64,000 bases of DNA from Sinonovacula constricta. Lineage: Eukaryota; Mollusca; Bivalvia; Cardiida; Solecurtidae. This document shows, one piece after another, positions 55,301 to 57,441 of the stretch. Positions within the stretch are counted from its first letter, which is position 1. The number at the start of each line of letters is the position of its first letter. The position numbers and the translations under genes are program-made. The notes beneath the pieces were generated by a model. That model did no database searches and was not told the DNA's origin. It worked only from the letters and a program-made list of their open reading frames with translations. The stretch is from NCBI GenBank assembly GCA_007844125.1, contig CM017570.1:51750609-51814608 (forward strand), in the 5' to 3' direction.

Positions 55301-57441
55301 CTTTACAATATATGACTTTATTTCGGGGAAAAAGAACTAATTAATTGTGCAAATAACAATTAGCAGGTGATTTTTAAAACGTTTCTTGATTCATATTCCA
55401 TATTTTCGTATAATAAGAGACTTTACGCTTACTTTTAAAAAACTACATTCTTACCTCCTGTGTTACCTCCCATGTGGGTATTTGGTTTTTAGTTACTGCA
55501 GAAAACTTATTTCCACTTTTTAAACTTTAAGACTGAAGCATTTGCATAAAATAGAACCTTATTGATTGAGATAGGGATTCATTAAAAAGCTAGAGCGCTT
55601 TCTTAGAAATAAGCAAATTAAAAATAAAATTATATAAAGTGTATGAAAATATCTTACAGCAAGGGAGATAACTAACAGAGTATTTCATACTTTCTTGTGC
55701 TGCATGAATAATTTCTTGTTCATTGATGAATTTGGAAACGACAATTTGTGTTCAGCTTTGATGCCATGTCAAATGTAAAATCTCAAATGGAACATTTTTA
55801 GTCAGGTTCCATTACAAAAACTGACCCATTTCATTAAAATATATCATTGATAAACCACTTATAACTTGTTTCTAAAACTAATACCCTCAAGGGTATTTTG
55901 GTCAATAAATGTCATTGTAGCTGTGAAATGATGTTTATTTCAAACATTTCTTTGGGCTTATAAAACTACACTGCTAACAAGTAAGCAAAAGATGAGATTA
56001 ATAGAATGATAATTTGTTTATCTATAAAGCAATACAGTTGATGTGGGTAGGCAATATTAAACACAATTTCTATACAAATCTTTCTCAACTTACCACTGTT
56101 TTTAATGTCTTGAGATAGTAGAAGAATCAAGCTAAAAAAGAAGTTGCCTTATGTTGCAGGGGTGACATGGAACGATGCTTAGACGCAGGCCTCCAAGCTG
56201 CACAGGAGGCCTTATTGTCTAGTGCGCAGAGCTCAAGGTCAACCACTCCTTTGTCGGAGGACTTTCTGGACACCCCACGCTCTCGATCAACCAATCGACA
56301 TGCTTATATACCCGGTTCTCGGTCCAGGTCAACTTCCCGTGACACTTATGGAAGAGATGCTGGCATCTCTCCTAAAGGCACTCGAACAGTTAGTTTTACA
56401 GATGCTGTTAATAACCGTGGAAAGTTTAGTTCTGCCGTGTCATATGATGATGTAAGAAGTCCGAAAGGAAGGATTTTAGCTAAGTCCCCTCGTGACGGGT
56501 CCAGTGAGTTAAGGCTGTCGCGTGAGTGGAATGGAGAACCAGAAAATGATCTAAGTTTTGACACCCGGCGGCCGGATAACCGACCCAGGTCTGCAAAACT
56601 GGTGAGGGAGCTGAGAGACTCAGAACTTAGAGAGAGTAGGTTATCTTCCTCAAGGTCTGCCAGGGACTTGCATCTGTCACTTCGAGAGCGACATTTTGAT
56701 ATGACGGATTCACCAAGAGGGAATTTTGTCAGTAGTGATGGAGATAGTAGCTTAAGCAGTGCAGATAAGAGAAAATCACGACTGTTGATATCGACACGTG
56801 ACATCCACTCTGGTGGAAGACCATCAAGGATGCTTGTGTCAGAATCAATGTCCCGTAGTAGAAGCACAGGGCCAATCTTCTCCAGCAGTAGTTCTCTGTC
56901 CAGACCAACATCTGTGCCAGATCTTACCACAGATGACAAAGAGTTTTCAGTGTGGGCAGAGACTAGTCTAAATGAGACTGCGCCACAATTCGTGACCCTT
57001 CGTGAATCTCGTAATGCCAGCAAGTCCGAATCAAATCTGAATTTTTCTACAGATTCCCCTCGCGATGCTGGGGAGACTCCCACCAGTACGCCAAGACGTC
57101 ATCGGAAGCATTTCACACTTCATGAGTTTCCAACAGTTGATAAAATTTCGACAGAACTCCTGACTAATGGTACTAGCAACATTTTGAATGACAGTTCACC
57201 TCCTAGGGATAATGGTCACTCAGAAAGTCTTGGGTTTTCTCCTTCCAAATCATACACACCTACTCGGAGCGAGCGTAAGAATCTTCCTTTGATTCAGTTC
57301 CGTCATGGCCGAGTGCAGTCACTGGCAAGGGCGAGTGCAGCAAAGAGTAAGTCACCTCACCCTGATGAACCCCCAGTGACATCAACACCTGATAAACGAT
57401 CACTGTCAGTTCAGCCATCAGATTTACACATGGATTTCTAA
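4260..57441 (+). CDS. CEP152: CEP152 / Asterless orthologue, complete 32-exon coding region
   Basis: This is a centriole-duplication scaffold. In animals CEP152/Asterless recruits the kinase PLK4 to the mother centriole and works with CEP63/CEP57 and CPAP. Coding exons join at 4260-4306, 5244-5322, 13093-13247, 13475-13700, 14166-14349, 14777-15484, 17071-17220, 19664-19803, 20418-20618, 21382-21529, 21765-21856, 22445-22611, 23394-23589, 24503-24628, 25298-25428, 25908-26036, 26848-26983, 27616-29331, 32905-33052, 33525-33760, 37124-37369, 37928-37996, 40356-41708, 44004-44111, 44538-44753, 45987-46169, 47076-47741, 48185-48354, 50872-51046, 51428-51503, 51776-51926 and 56160-57441. They total 9810 nt (3269 codons plus TAA), and every phase matches. 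Identity rests on remembered vertebrate motifs: ESLSRARQEHES then GLQKKYE (exon 9), INRLTQSLEESQ (exon 10), MVREYDQDKRQALD (exon 15) and ELRSHYLDTVAKIK (exon 30). The protein is nearly twice vertebrate length because of coiled-coil expansion. Confidence 0.95.
4325..4565 (+). mobile_element. Degraded tRNA-derived SINE
   Basis: A B-box-like GGTTCAAACCCAG follows an A-box-like stretch. The body then carries the motifs seen in the fuller copy at 32301 (AGCAAATATAAG, ATAGTTGACTGATTGGC, GTGAAGGCAGC). It lies in coding intron 1. The copy is old, with many substitutions. Confidence 0.5.
5244..5322 (+). CDS. CEP152: CEP152 coding exon 2 (acidic N-terminal module, first half)
   Basis: The acceptor is GGTAACAG|CCTGAAC. 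The AG eight bases upstream would put an immediate stop in frame, so the downstream AG is chosen. The 26 codons include EDEYRREEELQQNE (to residue 42). This parallels the acidic PLK4-binding start of vertebrate CEP152, which has the pattern EEDYEREKELQQ. Phase 2 in, phase 0 out. The donor GTATTT is weak. Confidence 0.85.
5740..6090 (+). repeat. Bivalve dispersed repeat, about four diverged internal units
   Basis: Units of about 100 bp recur with phrases like AGAGGCCACATTTATGA, CAGAAGGTTTGTCTGCA and GGGTCAAAAACTA. The same phrases recur at 19960-20150. I recognise them as a very common interspersed repeat of clams, scallops and oysters. No coding capacity. The preceding stretch 5323-5740 holds nothing recognised. 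Confidence 0.6.
6096..6150 (+). mobile_element. Possible pogo-like terminal inverted repeat fragment
   Basis: TACAGTAAAACCACTTTAAA then GGACCACCCC resembles the CAGTAAAACC...GGACCACC ends of pogo/Tigger-type elements with a TA target. The reverse complement of 12656-12724 reads similarly. No transposase is visible, so this is a solo end or MITE remnant at best. Confidence 0.25.
6456..8717. repeat. 39-bp tandem repeat array (about 58 copies) in coding intron 2
   Basis: The unit is GATGTCGGATCATAAGTTGT followed by ATACATTAGTTTACAAACT. The period of 39 is a multiple of three, and the unit has no stop in at least one frame on each strand. Long artificial ORFs therefore appear in both directions: 13-residue MYTTYDPTSVCKL on minus, MSDHKLYTLVYKL on plus. 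Variants (CGG, CTG or AGG after GATGT; TTAG versus TTAC) are clustered, suggesting local duplication. There is no start context, splice evidence or homology for a real protein. Confidence 0.97.
9059..9221. repeat. 163-bp near-perfect hairpin (inverted repeat)
   Basis: Two 80-nt arms (9059-9138 and 9142-9221) are reverse complements around a GAA loop centred on 9140. Only four positions mismatch, all in two GA/GA pairs inside GGACGAG motifs. The tip is GCC-GAA-GGC. The hairpin contains CAATACGGGAATATATTTGG (9082-9101), which recurs at 12523 beyond the recombinase gene. It is either a palindromic MITE or an end structure of the Crypton. Confidence 0.95.
9922..10529 (-). CDS. Crypton tyrosine recombinase, exon D (catalytic HxxR / GH / Tyr), frameshifted end
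   Basis: The acceptor is CCTTTTCAG|GCGGCC. The frame that carries PVAMCHPDAPFYL, then NHSGRKTT (catalytic HxxR) and TGHKNVQSLNSY (second His and the nucleophile Tyr), stops at about 10127. A second frame over 9922-10185 continues with a C-terminus ending in GGSFVFNININ, like the usual family tail. A one-base shift near 10130-10180 therefore probably breaks the gene. With the phase conflict at the preceding junction, this copy looks inactive. Confidence 0.65.
10924..11062 (-). CDS. Crypton tyrosine recombinase, exon C
   Basis: The acceptor is GCTTTACAG|GTATATG and the donor CACAG|GTATGT. It encodes YMMFEERDTKTRKNP then a CPVNLFFGVYAQ segment, matching the Y.F.ER.TKTR...P / CPV...Y pattern of KCTD1-like recombinases. 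Phase 2 in, phase 0 out. The next exon needs two carried bases, so the C/D junction is out of frame as it stands. Confidence 0.65.
11388..11545 (-). CDS. Crypton tyrosine recombinase, exon B (first catalytic Arg region)
   Basis: The acceptor is TTGTTCACAG|AAATTG and the donor ACAAG|GTATTT. 52 codons plus 2 nt. It contains WRNNFFGLRGRDEHRKLRW. The Arg of GLRGRDE is the likely first catalytic arginine, preceded by a typical helix (ALTRAVWW). Phase 0 in, phase 2 out. Confidence 0.7.
11903..12331 (-). CDS. Crypton tyrosine recombinase, exon A (N-terminal SAM-like domain)
   Basis: ATG at 12331-12329 opens 143 codons beginning MTEVKMLTDEEISNFI. This is a helical N-terminal core-binding-type region (TKSDVGIFIRWL, IPPAQLNSFLKSF) typical of Crypton and KCTD1/ZMYM-related recombinases. 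It ends in a Lys/Glu-rich stretch before donor AAG|GTATAA at 11903/11902, phase 0. On DNA grounds the next exon follows cleanly. Confidence 0.7.
12523..12545 (+). repeat. Direct copy of the hairpin motif at the far side of the Crypton
   Basis: CAATACGGGAATATATTGGA plus CGA matches 9082-9105 except for one missing T. A 9-bp inverted pair, GTCCAATAT at 12490 and ATATTGGAC near 12535, echoes the centre of the hairpin. Confidence 0.8.
12560..13092. other. End of coding intron 2, AT-rich
   Basis: AT-rich sequence with a possible inverted pogo-like end at 12656-12724 (reverse complement GTAAAACCTGGCTAAGAGG, ACCACC). Nothing else is recognised before the acceptor of coding exon 3. Confidence 0.4.
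13093..13247 (+). CDS. CEP152: CEP152 coding exon 3 (acidic PLK4-binding-like module, second half)
   Basis: The acceptor is CTTTGACAG|TTGAGG and the donor CAA|GTAAGT. Residues 43-93 read LRALLTNAFDDLSDEDDILSD and on into a Ser/Asp-rich stretch. With exon 2 this forms the Leu-Leu plus acidic-cluster arrangement of the vertebrate N-terminus (LQQLLTDLPHDMLDDD), which binds the cryptic polo box of PLK4. Confidence 0.92.
13475..13700 (+). CDS. CEP152: CEP152 coding exon 4 (Ser/Arg-rich linker)
   Basis: The acceptor is CTATTTTAG|AATCAG and the donor GAG|GTGACT. Residues 94-169 are hydrophilic, with possible basophilic-kinase sites (GGIRLSRTAEFSR) and a short helix-forming QLESLRASIESL. No fold recognised; likely disordered. 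Confidence 0.9.
14166..14349 (+). CDS. CEP152: CEP152 coding exon 5 (disordered linker)
   Basis: The acceptor is TTTCCCTAG|CAACCT and the donor CAAG|GTAGGG. Residues 170-230 are polar, with a DPYDTRRREHF motif and no secondary-structure signature. Phase 0 in, phase 1 out. Confidence 0.88.
14777..15484 (+). CDS. CEP152: CEP152 coding exon 6 (His/Gln-rich low-complexity segment)
   Basis: The acceptor is TACACTCTAG|GTTCGA and the donor CAAG|GTAAAC. Residues 231-466 are dominated by His and Gln runs (DYHHHHLHHNLQHDHYHH) built from CAT/CAC/CAG repeats, followed by a charged Lys/Glu/Arg-rich part. Vertebrate CEP152 has an unrelated disordered stretch here. The run probably arose by triplet expansion. 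Metal binding or condensate behaviour is possible but is inference. Confidence 0.92.
16015..16840. repeat. 57-bp tandem repeat array (about 14 copies)
   Basis: The unit is GTCAGAATTATGATATACTC then ATATATTGGTAATGCCTTGC and ATCCCCTAGCCTTGATT. The period is a multiple of three, so pseudo-ORFs open on both strands. It lies in coding intron 6. Outer copies are more diverged than central ones. The rest of the intron (15485-16014, 16841-17070) holds nothing recognised. Confidence 0.95.
17071..17220 (+). CDS. CEP152: CEP152 coding exon 7 (start of conserved coiled coil)
   Basis: The acceptor is CATGTTACAG|ATGGTA and the donor AAAG|GTAAAT. Residues 467-516 (EQLAQLQILYQARGRKIEEL and on) match the vertebrate segment with pattern IIQLQVLNKAKERQLE, where the main coiled coil begins. 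Confidence 0.93.
17400..17680. repeat. ATC-rich simple repeat and 26-bp tandem repeat
   Basis: A TCATCA-rich stretch leads into about six copies of a 26-bp unit, TCATCATTATCAATTTATAA plus TTACAA. It lies in coding intron 7, just before the 71-bp array. Confidence 0.9.
17727..19432. repeat. 71-bp tandem repeat array (about 24 copies)
   Basis: The unit is TATTGACTCTGATGGCAAGT then GTAGTCATGGATGGCCTTAT and TTACAAATAATGGGCTAGGG. Variants (ATGG/ACGG, GGGCTAGG/GGGCCTGG, GATGGC/GATAGC) recur in longer blocks, pointing to multi-unit duplication. For example, the AATTAATGGG variant followed by a GATAGC unit occurs near 18270 and again near 19120. It fills most of coding intron 7. Confidence 0.97.
19664..19803 (+). 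CDS. CEP152: CEP152 coding exon 8 (coiled coil)
   Basis: The acceptor is TATCCCTGCAG|GAGAGA and the donor GAT|GTAAGT. Residues 517-563 are heptad-patterned (SLQSLLQEVKEESSQLRGRL). The exon follows in phase from exon 7 and leads into the signature block of exon 9. Confidence 0.92.
19960..20150 (+). repeat. Bivalve dispersed repeat copy
   Basis: Phrases such as CACTAGGTCAAATCCTAG, AGGCCACGTCTGTGA, CAGAATGTTTGTTTGCAT and ACTGGGTCACATGGGGTC match the family seen at 5740-6090. This copy is closer to the usual consensus as I know it. Non-coding. Confidence 0.6.
20418..20618 (+). CDS. CEP152: CEP152 coding exon 9 (signature coiled-coil block)
   Basis: The acceptor is GCTTTACAG|TTGATC and the donor CAG|GTAAGG. 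Residues 564-630 contain SSESLSRARQEHESVVSGLQ and KKYE, the most diagnostic CEP152 block (vertebrate pattern ESLQRAREQHESI..GL.KKYE). 67 codons, phase 0 at both ends. Confidence 0.96.
21028..21290 (+). mobile_element. Degraded tRNA-derived SINE
   Basis: Body motifs shared with the 32301 copy are visible: GATGTCAGGATAGTG, TATCATGCCAGATG, CACTGAAGGCTGC. The tRNA-like head is eroded. It lies in coding intron 9, which otherwise shows nothing. Confidence 0.45.
21382..21529 (+). CDS. CEP152: CEP152 coding exon 10 (coiled coil)
   Basis: The acceptor is ATATTACAG|AGTGAG and the donor AGCA|GTGAGT. Residues 631-679 include ETINRLTQSLEESQRRCRNL, nearly superposable on the vertebrate pattern IINKLTRSLEESQ..C..LL. 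Confidence 0.95.
21765..21856 (+). CDS. CEP152: CEP152 coding exon 11 (coiled coil)
   Basis: The acceptor is TTTTTTTGCAG|CCTCAG and the donor CAG|GTACTC. Residues 680-710 (LGQMKLQLQQALAARAIS) match the vertebrate VAQLQFQLQQAQKA region. Confidence 0.93.
22445..22611 (+). CDS. CEP152: CEP152 coding exon 12 (coiled coil to linker)
   Basis: The acceptor is AATACACAG|GATGAA and the donor GAGG|GTAAGT. Residues 711-765: a heptad stretch, then an acidic Ser/Thr linker with ADLGIKRTLDFDDTPVNTP, which has two minimal Thr-Pro sites. The vertebrate counterpart carries YVDLGIKKV. Confidence 0.93.
23068..23140 (+). mobile_element. Possible SINE head fragment
   Basis: A GTTAGGGAATCAGCATGTTC stretch followed by a B-box-like GGTTCAATTCC resembles a tRNA-derived head. 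No body motifs follow. Confidence 0.25.
23394..23589 (+). CDS. CEP152: CEP152 coding exon 13 (coiled coil)
   Basis: The acceptor is ATATTTACAG|AGGAAA and the donor AAG|GTATGT. Residues 766-831 are strongly heptad (VVSSLKTELERCLVNNKKKR, then ELRETVGSLKKEL). Phase 2 in, phase 0 out. Confidence 0.92.
23683..23860 (+). mobile_element. Degraded tRNA-derived SINE fragment
   Basis: GTGGTAGAGCTTCCTTGCTT then ATGCTTAAGCAAATATATGG matches the body of the 32301 element, which reads TTGCTAATGCTCAAGCAAAT. It continues with GAACACCATCTC and ends near TTACACCCAAAAAA. The head is missing. Confidence 0.5.
24503..24628 (+). CDS. CEP152: CEP152 coding exon 14 (coiled coil)
   Basis: The acceptor is ACACATTTCAG|CGAAGG and the donor CAG|GTATGT. 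42 codons, residues 832-873 (RITELETTLGSADG, then DIDKLRREKSALMEDVQ). Phase 0 at both ends. Confidence 0.92.
25298..25428 (+). CDS. CEP152: CEP152 coding exon 15 (conserved coiled coil)
   Basis: The acceptor is TTATTCCTCCAG|GAGCTA and the donor ATAG|GTAAGG. Residues 874-916 end in KQIAEMVREYDQDKRQALD, matching vertebrate MRQMVQDFDHDKQEAVDR. This is a reliable family marker. Confidence 0.95.
25908..26036 (+). CDS. CEP152: CEP152 coding exon 16 (coiled coil)
   Basis: The acceptor is TTCGTTTAG|CCTGCA and the donor CAG|GTAATT. Residues 917-959 (LRQELTEQHKEEQQKLIDKY). Phase 2 in and out. The next exon's start is the sequence that was copied five times in the intron. Confidence 0.93.
26521..26847 (+). 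repeat. 64-bp tandem duplication of a 3' splice site and exon start (five extra copies)
   Basis: Five units of 63-64 bp precede real coding exon 17. Each contains GTTGCAG|GTCAGAGTTGAAG or a close variant, the same acceptor and first exon bases as the true exon. Candidate exon starts are 26529, 26593, 26657, 26721 and 26784 (true exon 26848). Each unit also has a consensus-like donor AAT|GTAAGC 33 nt later (GCAAGC in copy 2; a one-base deletion makes copy 4 only 32 nt). Four units could thus act as 33-nt exons that keep the frame. Confidence 0.93.
26848..26983 (+). CDS. CEP152: CEP152 coding exon 17 (coiled coil)
   Basis: The acceptor is TGTGTTGCAG|GTCAGG and the donor CAG|GTAAGG. Residues 960-1005 read (R)SGLKGVHLEVDDVKELYVKV and on. 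Vertebrates have LRSELDKLNKEV..VQECYLEVCREKD. The intronic copies keep the more ancestral-looking RSEL, the real exon has RSGL. Confidence 0.94.
27616..29331 (+). CDS. CEP152: CEP152 coding exon 18 (572-codon coiled-coil expansion)
   Basis: The acceptor is TTACTTTGTAG|CTAAGG and the donor AGG|GTGAGT. Residues 1006-1577 are almost uninterrupted heptads rich in Glu, Lys and Leu. Only the first part has a visible vertebrate counterpart, so most is a lineage expansion. At residues 1377-1419 seven Cys recur every seven residues within repeats like ERKCAAMENKCAELE. A central stretch has 14-residue quasi-repeats (REELKEKNDEVASLSEELKA). Coiled-coil composition alone can mimic myosin or golgin, but the splice phase ties it to CEP152. 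Confidence 0.93.
29725..30035 (+). mobile_element. Old tRNA-derived SINE copy
   Basis: A head-like GCTCTGGTAGCACACAGGTA is followed by CACTGGCTCCAGGTG. The body carries AAGGGTAGTTACATGACTGG, TGAGGGCAGCACTGTATCTC and a tail like TTAGACCCAAAAAGAC. The order is the same as in the 32301 element, with many substitutions. It lies in coding intron 18. Confidence 0.6.
30725..30870. repeat. 23-bp tandem repeat (about six copies)
   Basis: The unit is TAAGACAATATAGTGTTGTG plus GTG, with a GTG/CTC alternation. It lies in coding intron 18. From 30990 to 31120 there are looser repeats of ATGCATGTTTGTCTAT-like phrases. Confidence 0.9.
31185..31320 (-). mobile_element. tRNA-derived SINE fragment, antisense
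   Basis: The reverse complement shows a B-box-like AGTTCAAACCCC preceded by a head-like stretch. The + strand contains CAGTAAATAGTCTTGCCC, which recurs at 62892 next to the other antisense SINE. Boundaries are uncertain. 31320-32300 shows nothing recognised. Confidence 0.45.
32301..32602 (+). mobile_element. tRNA-derived SINE, nearly full length
   Basis: The tRNA-like head GACCTGGTAGCTCAATCGGT has the A box, and TGTTCGATTCTGG is the B box. The body includes CAAGCAAATATAAGGGTAGT, GGTATCATGCCAGGTGTTC and GTGAAGGCAGC. It ends GGGACGATAAACCCAACAAA, a tail typical of molluscan SINEs. The cloverleaf is not complete enough for a working tRNA. It lies in coding intron 18. 32603-32904 shows nothing. 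Confidence 0.8.
32905..33052 (+). CDS. CEP152: CEP152 coding exon 19 (coiled coil)
   Basis: The acceptor is TTCTGTACAG|GTTGCC and the donor CAAG|GTACGT. Residues 1578-1626 (VAMAKVAWLEEHRVTRQTAI) return to sequence alignable with the vertebrate middle region. Confidence 0.92.
33525..33760 (+). CDS. CEP152: CEP152 coding exon 20 (Trp-punctuated coiled coil)
   Basis: The acceptor is TTAACCTCAG|AAGTCC and the donor AAG|GTGGGT. Residues 1627-1705 carry a spaced Trp pattern (AERQNWALEVEERVEAERES then WREVE). The vertebrate middle region likewise has W-punctuated Glu/Lys helices (RWLGEL, KKWEE). Confidence 0.93.
34149..37095. repeat. 36-bp tandem repeat array (about 82 copies) with higher-order structure
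   Basis: The unit is GTTACTGTCTTAAATGGTAC followed by AGAATATTGATTGTGA. Variants lose two T (TCTAAATGG) or alternate ATATTGATT/ATGTTGATT/ATATTGGTT and GGTAC/GGTGC. The blocks beginning at 34921, 35207 and 35493 share the same variant order at a 286-bp spacing. A GAATGTCTTAAATGG short unit recurs after 36570. The array fills coding intron 20 to within 30 bp of the next exon. Confidence 0.97.
37124..37369 (+). CDS. CEP152: CEP152 coding exon 21 (coiled coil)
   Basis: The acceptor is TGATTCTTTAG|GAAAAC and the donor AAG|GTGGGA. 82 codons, residues 1706-1787 (ENWRCTELETEKLRLLQEYE and on), W-punctuated like exon 20. The acceptor's pyrimidine tract directly abuts the 36-bp array. Confidence 0.92.
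37928..37996 (+). CDS. CEP152: CEP152 coding exon 22 (coiled coil)
   Basis: The acceptor is TTTTTTATAG|ACATTT and the donor AAG|GTAGGT. 23 codons, residues 1788-1810 (TFAENVESEVQSRLTTERHK). Phase 0 at both ends, so it could be skipped without a frameshift. Confidence 0.88.
38245..38475. repeat. 36/46-bp tandem repeat (about five copies)
   Basis: The unit is AGGAGTATGTATGACATTGT then TCTGTATGGATGTTAC. Later units carry an extra GAGTTAGCAT. It lies in coding intron 22. Apart from the candidate micro-exon at 38945, the rest of that intron (38475-40355) is unremarkable AT-rich DNA. Confidence 0.9.
38945..38950 (+). other. Candidate 6-nt micro-exon
   Basis: TTCTTTTATTACAACAG is a strong acceptor, followed by GATGAT and immediately by a perfect donor GTAAGT. 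The flanking coding exons are both phase 0, so inclusion would add Asp-Asp without a frameshift. Such a match may arise by chance; only transcripts can decide. Confidence 0.3.
40356..41708 (+). CDS. CEP152: CEP152 coding exon 23 (451-codon coiled-coil expansion)
   Basis: The acceptor is TATGCTCTATAG|GAGAGT and the donor GAG|GTTTGT. Residues 1811-2261 are continuous Glu/Lys/Arg-rich helix with recurrent W (KIWREMVDLE, EERWRSRLEETLKDRL). Units such as KFEEKFEQEK repeat loosely. Much longer than any vertebrate counterpart. No stop or phase problem. Confidence 0.93.
41709..44003. other. Coding intron 23
   Basis: A CATCATCA/CAGCAG-rich stretch (41750-42110) and the 51-bp minisatellite at 42675 are the only structured parts. 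The rest is AT-rich with nothing recognised. Confidence 0.6.
42675..42870. repeat. 51-bp tandem repeat (about four copies)
   Basis: The unit is GTGTATTGTTGGGTGTAGGG then GGGAACATTGTGTGGGTGTA and ATGGGGACATT. It is strongly G-rich on + and a multiple of three long. The last copy has lost two bases. Confidence 0.93.
44004..44111 (+). CDS. CEP152: CEP152 coding exon 24 (coiled coil)
   Basis: The acceptor is CTCCCTTGGCAG|GTAGGT and the donor GAG|GTTTGT. 36 codons, residues 2262-2297 (VGVAVQEAREAWQRECTRKM), resembling the vertebrate ISFAVSEAKEKWKSEL segment. Confidence 0.9.
44538..44753 (+). CDS. CEP152: CEP152 coding exon 25 (coiled coil)
   Basis: The acceptor is TCTTCTTCAG|GAGATA and the donor AAG|GTAGGG. 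72 codons, residues 2298-2369 (ENWGREKQELMVQKDTERRE and on). The last ~60 nt and the donor are copied repeatedly downstream. Only the first donor keeps the frame. Confidence 0.92.
44754..45510 (+). repeat. 98-bp tandem duplication of exon 25's end and 5' splice site
   Basis: Four near-identical 98-bp copies place the exon tail (GCTAGAGGCCGCACTTAAG, then ACTAAAGACAAG) and donor GTAGGGGT at 44852, 44950, 45048 and 45146. More diverged copies follow to 45510. Each copy also carries an acceptor-like AACAATACAG before the exon tail, making a 55-nt pseudo-exon that would shift the frame. Copies read AAGTCAGCC where the exon has AAGACAGCC. Confidence 0.95.
45778..45898. repeat. 58-bp direct duplication
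   Basis: AGTTTCTGGGGGTATTCACT through ATATCACAAC occurs twice in succession with one mismatch. It lies in coding intron 25. Confidence 0.9.
45987..46169 (+). CDS. CEP152: CEP152 coding exon 26 (coiled coil)
   Basis: The acceptor is TTATTTGACAG|GCTGAG and the donor AAG|GTGGGA. 61 codons, residues 2370-2430 (YQNQMRLLQERLQKEKLLME). Phase 0 at both ends. Confidence 0.92.
46735..46945. repeat. 32-bp tandem repeat (about 6.5 copies)
   Basis: The unit is TTTTTGCTACTTGAAGTGCT then TGGTAATCTAAG, with GGTAAT/TGTTAAT variants. It lies in coding intron 26, which is otherwise unremarkable. Confidence 0.93.
47076..47741 (+). CDS. CEP152: CEP152 coding exon 27 (222-codon Asn/Lys-rich coiled coil)
   Basis: The acceptor is TTTTATTTCAG|AACCAG and the donor CAG|GTATTG. 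Residues 2431-2652 contain four or more consecutive 14-residue repeats (QKNKELSNQIDEIS, HKNKELSNQNEEIC and variants). This is a coding 42-bp minisatellite in regular coiled-coil register. The second half is a non-repetitive coiled coil. Confidence 0.93.
48185..48354 (+). CDS. CEP152: CEP152 coding exon 28 (C-terminal conserved coiled coil)
   Basis: The acceptor is CTGTCCGACAG|GCGGAA and the donor ACAG|GTGAGA. Residues 2653-2708 (ERSHLLDAVKSIEESYRADM). With exon 29 this occupies the position of the vertebrate stretch reported to bind CEP63; that role is inferred here. Phase 2 out. Confidence 0.92.
48355..50525 (+). repeat. 60/65-bp tandem array of duplicated 5' splice sites (about 34 copies)
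   Basis: Each unit starts with AAATACAG|GTGAGA, the last bases of coding exon 28 plus its donor, followed by TGAAGTTCCAGTCTGATTC and AAGTTTAGTTGAAGTTTGTA. Units are 65 bp, or 60 bp when TTGAA/TTAAA is lost. Many carry ACGG|GTGAG instead of ACAG|GTGAG. The array begins at the exon edge itself. Remaining intron 50526-50871 shows nothing. Confidence 0.96.
50872..51046 (+). CDS. CEP152: CEP152 coding exon 29 (C-terminal coiled coil)
   Basis: The acceptor is TGACATGCAG|GTTGGC and the donor CAG|GTAAAT. Residues 2709-2767 (LALESYRAALEAENEEAMKV, then KRKHESILEAI), followed by a polar linker. Similar in layout to the vertebrate LERKHKAVVEKI region. Confidence 0.93.
51428..51503 (+). CDS. CEP152: CEP152 coding exon 30 (conserved C-terminal block)
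   Basis: The acceptor is CGTTTTGACAG|ACATCA and the donor AAAG|GTAATG. Residues 2768-2792 contain VQELRSHYLDTVAKIK, matching vertebrate LEELRGQYIKAVKKIK. Strong family evidence. Confidence 0.95.
51776..51926 (+). CDS. CEP152: CEP152 coding exon 31 (conserved C-terminal block)
   Basis: The acceptor is CTGCATTCTAG|ATGATG and the donor TTGG|GTAAGA. Residues 2793-2842 (DDVLRHVTQTNMRAAETVKT, then YRKHAKQILESD) align with vertebrate [21 protein letters not shown] and YLICLQQILQDD. Phase 2 out, matched by exon 32. Confidence 0.95.
52305..52795. repeat. 18/14-bp tandem repeat (about 30 copies)
   Basis: Alternating units CACTTGGCTCTGGTTGAA (18 bp) and CACTTGGCTCTGAA (14 bp). Mixed lengths make the reading frame wander, so the Gln/Ser/Cys pseudo-peptides on minus are artefacts. 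It lies in coding intron 31. 52796-53820 shows nothing recognised. Confidence 0.95.
53830..54430. repeat. 12-bp tandem repeat with longer internal period
   Basis: The basic unit is ATCAACAGTTAT or ATCAACAGTTAC. Blocks containing TAACATTTATAGTGACATTA and TGTCAACTTATATC recur several times, indicating duplicated multi-unit blocks. It lies in coding intron 31. Confidence 0.95.
54535..55165. repeat. 27-bp tandem repeat array (about 23 copies)
   Basis: The unit is TCATTACTGGTCAGTTTTCT plus GTCATAT. A multiple of three, open on both strands (SLLVSFLSY on plus, NEYDRKLTS on minus). It lies in coding intron 31. 55166-56159 shows nothing recognised. Confidence 0.96.
56160..57441 (+). CDS. CEP152: CEP152 coding exon 32 (disordered Ser/Arg/Pro tail, stop)
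   Basis: The acceptor is TTATGTTGCAG|GGGTGA; TAA is at 57439-57441. Residues 2843-3269 open with MERCLDAGLQAAQEALLSSA, aligning with the vertebrate helix after the conserved block. A long disordered tail follows with SRSRSTSR, many Ser-Pro/Thr-Pro dipeptides (SPRGN, TPRRHR, TSTPDK) and basic patches. Proline-directed phosphorylation in mitosis is plausible but inferred. The end is SVQPSDLHMDF. Confidence 0.95.

Noticed and set aside
56346..57083. 245-residue minus-strand ORF opposite the last exon
   Set aside because: The + strand reading continues the conserved CEP152 helix and ends in a stop with a 3' UTR; the antisense reading has no homology.
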